Below, piece by piece: positions 58,544 through 64,000 of a stretch of DNA of 64,000 nt (positions within the stretch are counted from its first letter, which is position 1; every line of letters starts with the position of its first letter). The stretch lies in NCBI GenBank assembly GCA_964575845.1, contig CAZNSX010000005.1, positions 124,001 to 188,000 of the forward strand, written 5' to 3'. Source of the stretch: CAZNSX01 sp964575845 (GTDB lineage: Bacteria > UBA8248 > CAZNSX01). The notes beneath the pieces were generated by a model, which ran no database searches, was not told where the DNA came from, and worked only from the letters and a program-made list of their open reading frames with translations. The position numbers and the translations under genes were made by a program.

Positions 58544-59010
58544 CTAGGGAAGAGGGCCTTCGCCTCCCGAGAGATGCTCGGGGAGGGGGAGCTCTTTTAG
58601 GCGCAAGTAATGGCCTTCTTCAAAAAAGGTGATTGCAAGATATTTATATTTGCCGGGCCAGGTGTTGATGAGAACCTTCGCTTTTTTCCCTTTAAGCTTT
58701 ATCTTAAGATGGCGAATCCTCGCTTCGGGGGCTTCTCTCAGCTTGTGGTAGAGGTTCTGCTCAACGTAGATGAGCAAGGTATCGCCCGCCTCCACGCCCT
58801 GAAATCCATAGAGCATCCAGCCCCCCTGAGGCTCCCTCTGATGGCAGGCGGGGAGACGTGATTTATGAAGACGAGCTTATATATGTGACACCGGGGCTCG
58901 GCAAGAGAATCCCCATCCTGTACAAGATATGGTTTCTCCCCTCCATGAGCCCCTGCCCTAAGGAGCAAAAGGAGAAGAAAGATTCCCGCTGGGAAGAACC
59001 TTTTTACCAT
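58544..59010 (-). pseudogene. Frameshifted secreted protein
   Basis: Two overlapping minus-strand frames make one plausible protein of about 155 residues. Frame A starts ATG 59010 with a signal peptide (FPAGIFLLLLLLRAGA) and runs to KLVFINHVSPP. Frame B takes over at a C-run near 58852-58860 and reads PACHQREPQGGWMLYGFQG.., ending at 58544. In frame A the tail past that point loses protein character, and frame B has an upstream stop just before the join, so a one-base indel is the simplest reading. No known domain; it could be a sequencing error or a pseudogene. Confidence 0.6.
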
Positions 59011-59049
59011 CGGTTCAATAAGAAGCCCCTAAGTAAGAGTCCTCTTTCC

Positions 59050-61398
59050 TCAAGATGCCATCTTTTTCCCCGCCGCCACTATCTTCTCCGCGGTGAGGGG
59101 AAGGTCAAAGACCCTGAGGCCTGTAGCCACCCTCACGGCATTTGCAAAAAGGGCGAGAGCCGGGCAGGTGGCGCTCTCGCCCACCCCCTTGGCCCCGAAG
59201 GGCCCGTCCGAGTATGGGTGCTCTATGATGAAGGGAAAGACTCCGGGCGTATCGTTAGAGGTGGGAATGGGATTTCCCTCAAGGCTTGCGTTCAGGATTA
59301 CACCCTCCTTAAGCTCGACCCCCTCCATCAGGGCCTGGCCCATGCCCATAATGACGCCGCCCTCTATCTGGCCTTCGACATTGAGGGGATGGATGGCCTT
59401 TCCCACATCCGCGGCCGCCCAGACCCGCAGGACTTTGACTTCCCCTGTTTCCACATCCACATCCACCTCCGCCATCTGAGCACCAAAGGTATAGACGGGA
59501 AAGGAGTCTCCGCGGCCCGTCTCAGGGTCAAAGCTTAGGGCCCTCGTCTCGTGGTAGCCCTGGCCGCAGAGGCGGCGTCCCCTGAGGGCAGCGGTCCTGG
59601 CGGCCTCGGCAAAGGAGAGCCGCCGCCCAGGATGTCCCTTAACGAAAATTATGCCGTCCCTCGTGGCCAGATCCTCTTGCGAGACCTCAAGCAACTCCCC
59701 GGCCGTCTTCAGCACCTCCTCTTTGGCCTGCCGGGCCGCCTTGATGAGCGCCATGCCCGGCACGGCCGTGCAGCGGGAGCCGGCCGTAAAGCCCGCCTCA
59801 GGCACGGAGGCCGTGTCCACCGGCATAAGCGATACGCTCTCATAGGGGACGCCCAGCTCTTCGGCCACGATCTGGGCAAGGGCACTGTGGGAGCCCTGGC
59901 CGTATTCAATGATGCCGACACCAACCAGGACCGAGCCGTCATCGGCGATGTAGACGTTGCCTGCAGCCGTGTCCGTAGGGGTAGCCGTTCCCGTGGAGTA
60001 AAAGAAACAGGCAAGGCCGAGGCCCCTTTGCTTTTTCCCGTGCCTGTGAGGACGATAATTTCTGTAGCCTGAGGCTTCCGCCACCTTCTTGAGGCACTCC
60101 TCAAGCCCCACGCTCTCCTCTAGCCTCTGTCCCGTAGCCGTCAGAGAGCCCACGCTGAGACAGTTCTTCAGGCGGAGCTCCAGAGGCTCTATCCCCAGGG
60201 CATGGGCCAGCTCATCCATCTGGCTCTCGGCGGCAAAGTGCACCTGAGGTACGCCCAGACCCCTGAGCGCGCTTGAAGTCGGGTTATTGGTGAAAACGTT
60301 ATAGACGTCGATATGGACATGGGGTATCTCATAAGGGCCTGTGGCATGGACTATCACCTTCTTGGCGATGCCTGCTGCCGGAGGCGGCTGAAAGCCGCCG
60401 ATGGAGGCATAGGGCCCCTTATCGAGGTAGACCGTGAGGTGAAGGGCCTTGAGGCTCCCATCCCTCTCGGCTCCGAGCCTGCTCTTCATCGTGGCGGCGA
60501 TGCGCCTTCCCTTGGCGATGAAAGAGACCTCTCGGCTCATGGCATACATGATGGGCCTTCCCGTGAGGCGCGCCATGAGTCCGGCCCGGCCAAGGATCTC
60601 GGTCGAGGATTCCTCCTTGGTGCCGAAGCCCCCTCCGGTCATCGTGCTCACCACCCTTATCTTGCTATGAGGTAGTCCCAGCATCCGGTCCACAACGCGC
60701 CTGAGCAGAAAGGGCGCCTGCATGGGCCCCGTGAGGGTGAGCGAGCCATCTCGATGCGGGATGGCGAGGCCCATGTCCGTCTCTATGTAGGCCGGGTCTA
60801 CCATCTGCGTCCTGTAGGTGTGCTCTACGATTACTGGAGAAACCCTGAGAGCTCCCTCAGCATCGCCTTTCCTTATCTTGAAGTGAGAGAGAATGTTTCG
60901 CCTTGAGTCAAAGGCCCTGGGATGCTCCTCGTGGACGGGCCTTGCGCCGGGAAGAAGGGCTTCTTCCACAGAGAAGACCCCAGGAATCTCCTCATAATCC
61001 ACCTCGATGAGGGCCACTGCCTCATCGGCCACCTCCTGGCTTTCAGCCGCCACAAGGGCAAGGACGTCGCCCACATGGCGGAAGATGTCCCCGCAGATGA
61101 CTGGCGTGTCGGGCACGATGAGCCCGAAGAGCCTGGCATGGGGAAGATCCTTCGCCAAAAGGACTTTATGGACACCGGGGAGACGCCGTGCCCTTGATAT
61201 ATCAATGTTGCGAATCCTGCCCGAAGGGGCAGGCGCATGCCTCGCCGCCATGTAAAGCATCCCGTCCAGTCTGATATCGGCGCAGTACTCAGCTTCCCCC
61301 ACCGCCTTTAGGAGCACATCCTTCCTGGGGAAGCTATGGCCGATGACCGCGTAGCCTTCGCCTGAGGAAATCTCGGGTGATGGGTTTATGAAGGTCAT
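59050..61398 (-). CDS. Xanthine dehydrogenase family molybdopterin-binding subunit
   Basis: The large (molybdenum) subunit of a molybdenum hydroxylase, 782 residues. Motifs: the N-terminal a/b hammerhead domain (HAPAPSGRIRNIDIS, GDVLALVAAESQEVADEA), then the molybdopterin domain with TMTGGGFGTKEESS, AAGNVYIADDGSVLVGVGIIEYGQGSHSALAQ, ALRGLGVPQVHFAAE and the active-site Glu in GAKGVGESATCPA. No FeS or FAD subunit lies within the window, so it is an orphan here; partners must be elsewhere. The ATG at 61398 follows GGGAGGAG. The substrate (purine, aldehyde, CO or aromatic) is unknown. Confidence 0.9.
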   Translation of the reverse strand: MTFINPSPEISSGEGYAVIGHSFPRKDVLLKAVGEAEYCADIRLDGMLYMAARHAPAPSGRIRNIDISRARRLPGVHKVLLAKDLPHARLFGLIVPDTPVICGDIFRHVGDVLALVAAESQEVADEAVALIEVDYEEIPGVFSVEEALLPGARPVHEEHPRAFDSRRNILSHFKIRKGDAEGALRVSPVIVEHTYRTQMVDPAYIETDMGLAIPHRDGSLTLTGPMQAPFLLRRVVDRMLGLPHSKIRVVSTMTGGGFGTKEESSTEILGRAGLMARLTGRPIMYAMSREVSFIAKGRRIAATMKSRLGAERDGSLKALHLTVYLDKGPYASIGGFQPPPAAGIAKKVIVHATGPYEIPHVHIDVYNVFTNNPTSSALRGLGVPQVHFAAESQMDELAHALGIEPLELRLKNCLSVGSLTATGQRLEESVGLEECLKKVAEASGYRNYRPHRHGKKQRGLGLACFFYSTGTATPTDTAAGNVYIADDGSVLVGVGIIEYGQGSHSALAQIVAEELGVPYESVSLMPVDTASVPEAGFTAGSRCTAVPGMALIKAARQAKEEVLKTAGELLEVSQEDLATRDGIIFVKGHPGRRLSFAEAARTAALRGRRLCGQGYHETRALSFDPETGRGDSFPVYTFGAQMAEVDVDVETGEVKVLRVWAAADVGKAIHPLNVEGQIEGGVIMGMGQALMEGVELKEGVILNASLEGNPIPTSNDTPGVFPFIIEHPYSDGPFGAKGVGESATCPALALFANAVRVATGLRVFDLPLTAEKIVAAGKKMAS

Positions 61399-61467
61399 CT
61401 TCTCCTCCCACTAAAAGGCATAAGGGGAGACCCTCCGTGAGGGCGCTCCCGAAAGGGGCGACTCCCG

Positions 61468-63465
61468 TTACTCATACCTCAAACATTCGATGGGATTGAG
61501 CCTCGAGGCGCGGCGGGCGGGGTAGAAGCCGAAGAAGATGCCCACGGCCGCAGCGAAGAAAAGAGCGCCCAGGAGAGCCAGTGGCAGAATGAGGGTCGGC
61601 CAGCCCGTGAAGCGGTTCACCGCCTGCGTCAGGCTCACCCCCAGGATGACGCCCAGGACCCCTCCCGTGGCGCTCAGGACGACCGCCTCCACCAGGAACT
61701 GCAAGAGGATGTATGCCCTCCTTGCGCCAAGAGCCATTCTCACCCCTATCTCCCGGGTCCGCTCCGTGACTGAAACCAGCATTATGTTCATGATGCCGAT
61801 TCCGCCCACCAGAAGCGAGACCGAGGCTATTGCCGCCAGAAAAAGAGTCATGACCTCGCTTGAACTCTCAGAGACCCTTGCGATCTCCTGGAGGTTTGCC
61901 ACCCGGAAGTCGTCCGGGGCACCGGGCCGGATGCGGTGCCTCTTCCTGAGCAGGTTCTCGATATCCTCCTGGGTCGCCGCAACCTCCCCCTCTGAGCGGG
62001 CCGATACCGCGATGGACCCAACGCGGCCCAGCATCTCGGTCCCCAGGACCTGCCTCTCGGCCGTGGAAAAGGGGATATAAATGATATCATCTTGGTCGGT
62101 GCCATGGGATGACTGGCCGAGGCGCTCCATCACGCCTATGACTTTCATGGGGACATTTTTCAGACGGATTATCGCGCCCAGCGGGTCCTCTCCGGGGGAG
62201 AAGAGGTTTTCCACGACCGTCTCCCCCAGCACGGCCACCTTGGCCGCACTCGCCATGTCGCTCTCGGTAAATAGCCTTCCTCTGGAGGCTGAAGAGTTGC
62301 GGACTCTGAAATAACCGGGCGTGACGCCCGAGATGGCCGTGTACCAGTTAAAGGCACCCCTGCCCACTTGAAGGGCCCTCCGATTCCCGTAGCCCACCTC
62401 CTCTACCGTCTCTATCTCCTCCTTTATGGCACGGGCATCATCCGCGGTCAGTGCCAGTGCCCCGCCGAGGCCCGTCCTCACCCCTCCCCGGGTCCGGCTT
62501 CCGTTGAGCACGACGAGCATGTTTGTCCCGAGCCGAGCTATCTGCTCCTGCATGGCGCGGCTTGCCCCCTGCCCTATGCTTATGAGAGCAATGACGGAGC
62601 CTATGCCGATGATAATACCCAGCATTGTCAGGGCCGAGCGGAGTCTATTCCTGAAGAGGTTAAAGAGAGACGTCCTCAGAGTATTGACCATGAGGCTTGC
62701 CAGAAGGGTTGGGGATCGGCCATCGCCCGGCTCCTGGGTTTTCTTTTGGGGAGCGGCTTTCGGAGAAGGTGGAGGAGCTTTTCCATCCGCCCTGTCTTCT
62801 TTCACCTGGCCATCTATGACGAGCACTTTTCTTCGCGCATAGGCGGCGATGTCGGCCTCGTGCGTCACCAGGATTACCGTTATGCCCCCCTCATTGAGCT
62901 TGGAGAGAAGCTCCATTATTTCCCGGCTGCTGCGGCTATCGAGGTTTCCCGAAGGCTCATCGGCAAAGAGAACCGAAGGCTCATTCACGAGGGCGCGGGC
63001 TATGGCCACCCGCTGCTGCTGGCCGCCGGATAGCTGGCTGGGATGATGGCCGGCCCGGTCGGCGACGCCCACAGCCTTGAGGGCCTCCATCGCGTTCCCT
63101 CGCCTTAAAGCTGGGGGTATGCCTCGGTAGACAAGGGGGACTTCCACGTTCTCCAAGGAGGTGGTACGCGGAAGGAGGTTGAAGTTTTGAAAGACAAAGC
63201 CAATGGTGCGGCCCCTGAGGTCGGCCAGGGCATTGGCATCAAGGCCCGATACATCCCGGCCTTTGAGGAGATAGTGACCCTCTGTGGGCGTATCGAGACA
63301 GCCCAGGATGTTCATGAGGGTAGTCTTCCCCGAGCCCGAAGGGCCCATGATGGCCAGAAACTCCCCCTCCTCTATCGCCAGGGAGACCCCCCTCAGGGCC
63401 TCTACTGCGACATCACCGAGGCGGTAGGTTTTCTTCAGGTCTTGAATCTCGATAAGAGGCTGCAC
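61468..63465 (-). CDS. MacB-type ABC transporter, fused ATPase-permease
   Basis: A 665-residue fusion: an N-terminal LolD/MacB-like ATPase (Walker A GPSGSGKTT, signature LSGGQQQRVAIARAL, Walker B VLFADEPSGNLD) followed by an FtsX-like permease with one transmembrane segment near 275, a large periplasmic domain, and three more spans at the C-terminus (last ones GIGIMNIMLVSVTERTREIGVRMALGA.., VGIFFGFYPARRASRLNP). A Pro/Lys/Gly-rich linker joins the halves. It starts GTG 63465, 17 bp after the adaptor gene, and likely exports peptides, macrolides or siderophores. Confidence 0.94.
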   Translation of the reverse strand: MQPLIEIQDLKKTYRLGDVAVEALRGVSLAIEEGEFLAIMGPSGSGKTTLMNILGCLDTPTEGHYLLKGRDVSGLDANALADLRGRTIGFVFQNFNLLPRTTSLENVEVPLVYRGIPPALRRGNAMEALKAVGVADRAGHHPSQLSGGQQQRVAIARALVNEPSVLFADEPSGNLDSRSSREIMELLSKLNEGGITVILVTHEADIAAYARRKVLVIDGQVKEDRADGKAPPPSPKAAPQKKTQEPGDGRSPTLLASLMVNTLRTSLFNLFRNRLRSALTMLGIIIGIGSVIALISIGQGASRAMQEQIARLGTNMLVVLNGSRTRGGVRTGLGGALALTADDARAIKEEIETVEEVGYGNRRALQVGRGAFNWYTAISGVTPGYFRVRNSSASRGRLFTESDMASAAKVAVLGETVVENLFSPGEDPLGAIIRLKNVPMKVIGVMERLGQSSHGTDQDDIIYIPFSTAERQVLGTEMLGRVGSIAVSARSEGEVAATQEDIENLLRKRHRIRPGAPDDFRVANLQEIARVSESSSEVMTLFLAAIASVSLLVGGIGIMNIMLVSVTERTREIGVRMALGARRAYILLQFLVEAVVLSATGGVLGVILGVSLTQAVNRFTGWPTLILPLALLGALFFAAAVGIFFGFYPARRASRLNPIECLRYE

Positions 63466-63482
63466 GGCTGACTTTCCTCTCC

Positions 63483-64000
63483 CTAGCGGTGCCTGGGGCC
63501 ACCGAAGCCCGGCGGCATGGACCGCGACGCCCTCTCCTCCCCCGGCCGCGCAAGGCCCACGATGACCTCATCCCCCTCCCGAAGTTTCCCCGCCGCGACC
63601 TCTGTAAATTGCTCCTCCGACAGGCCCATCCGGATGGGCACGGGCTTGGGCTTGCCCTCAGGGCTCAGAACCCATACCCTGCGGCGCGAAGGGTCAGGGC
63701 TCCTTCGCGGCTCTGCCCCTGCGCCTTGGGGAGGAGCTTGAAGTCCTTGAGGCCTGAAGCGCAGCGCAGCGTTGGGGATTCTGAGAACTCCTTCCCGCTT
63801 GACTGCCTCTATGGATACATCGGCCGTCATCCCCGGCCTGAGAAGAAGGTCTTGGTTCTCCACGCTCACCACAGTCACATAGGTGACCACGTTCTGGATA
63901 GCCACCGGGGCCTGCCTCACCTCGGATACCAGCCCGACGAACTGCCTGCGCGGGTATGCATCCACTGTGAAGAGAGTCCGCTGGCCTGGCTTGACCCTGC
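63483..64000 (-). CDS. MacA-type periplasmic adaptor protein (partial)
   Basis: The C-terminal part, at least 172 residues, of a membrane-fusion (HlyD/MacA family) protein running off the right edge. It begins within the beta-barrel region (KPGQRTLFTVDAYPRRQFVGLVSEVRQAP), passes VVSVENQDLLLRPGMTADVSIE and ends with a Pro-rich tail. An internal GTG at 63965 could be mistaken for a start; the open frame clearly continues upstream to the window end. It joins the MacB-type exporter to the outer membrane channel; a TolC-like gene is not in view. Confidence 0.88.
   Translation of the reverse strand, partial: RVKPGQRTLFTVDAYPRRQFVGLVSEVRQAPVAIQNVVTYVTVVSVENQDLLLRPGMTADVSIEAVKREGVLRIPNAALRFRPQGLQAPPQGAGAEPRRSPDPSRRRVWVLSPEGKPKPVPIRMGLSEEQFTEVAAGKLREGDEVIVGLARPGEERASRSMPPGFGGPRHR

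Noticed and set aside
1..64000. CRISPR arrays, prophage, complete insertion sequences
   Set aside because: No regularly spaced repeats, no phage genes and no transposase were found by eye; only the short IS-end-like motif near 52.95 kb is noted.

Overview
The window is a 64 kb stretch of a Gram-negative bacterial chromosome, roughly 58-60% GC by eye and almost free of mobile DNA. Gram-negative identity is inferred from two lipobox lipoproteins, lspA, a LysM/TPR envelope protein and a MacAB-type exporter. Paired DUF507 genes, a split glycine decarboxylase (gcvPA/gcvPB), a short-form HisG and an rpsU-mutS2-dnaG-rpoD order suggest an uncultured lineage near the old Deltaproteobacteria, NC10 or Tectomicrobia. 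That placement is inference. Many genes start at TTG, often behind a good Shine-Dalgarno sequence.

Layout: 1-40 kb is almost entirely minus-strand housekeeping DNA. From its upstream end it reads tRNA nucleotidyltransferase, M50 protease, trpS, ileS, lspA, rluD-type synthase, acyl-CoA dehydrogenase, the glycine cleavage operon gcvT-H-PA-PB with a lipoyl/octanoyl transferase, tRNA-Gly, a PHP phosphoesterase, two DUF507 genes, coaE and rho. A terminator follows rho. Then comes a tightly packed operon rpmE-thyX-prfA-prmC-murA-hisG-D-B-H-A-F-IE, a promoter/terminator-rich leader, the macromolecular-synthesis operon rpsU-mutS2-dnaG-rpoD, a CAT-anticodon tRNA, a zinc-ribbon coiled-coil protein, rnhA, the RNase P RNA gene, a succinate-CoA-ligase-type beta subunit, an enoyl-CoA hydratase and a truncated purH.

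From 40 kb strands alternate and content is more accessory: an NfeD protease with an SPFH protein and a LarA-type racemase; a small secreted protein; a secreted SNase nuclease whose metal-binding tail has lost its cysteines; an orphan oligopeptide-ABC ATPase; a lipoprotein; a Nudix hydrolase; a CDF metal exporter coupled to a TPR-LysM protein; endonuclease III; a second lipoprotein; and a FabK/nitronate-monooxygenase-like flavoprotein.

The most unusual part is 52.8-59.0 kb. An AT-rich, gene-free spacer precedes an MFS transporter. Next is a lower-GC block with a Cys-rich polytopic membrane protein, a cupredoxin-fold secreted protein with a His-x-His motif, and a divergent YVTN beta-propeller whose C-terminus looks frame-shifted. 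A frame-shifted secreted protein follows. The three intact block genes are all predicted to be exported or membrane-bound and may form an envelope metal or redox system. The window ends with an orphan molybdenum hydroxylase large subunit, a MacB-type ABC exporter and the start of its MacA-type adaptor.
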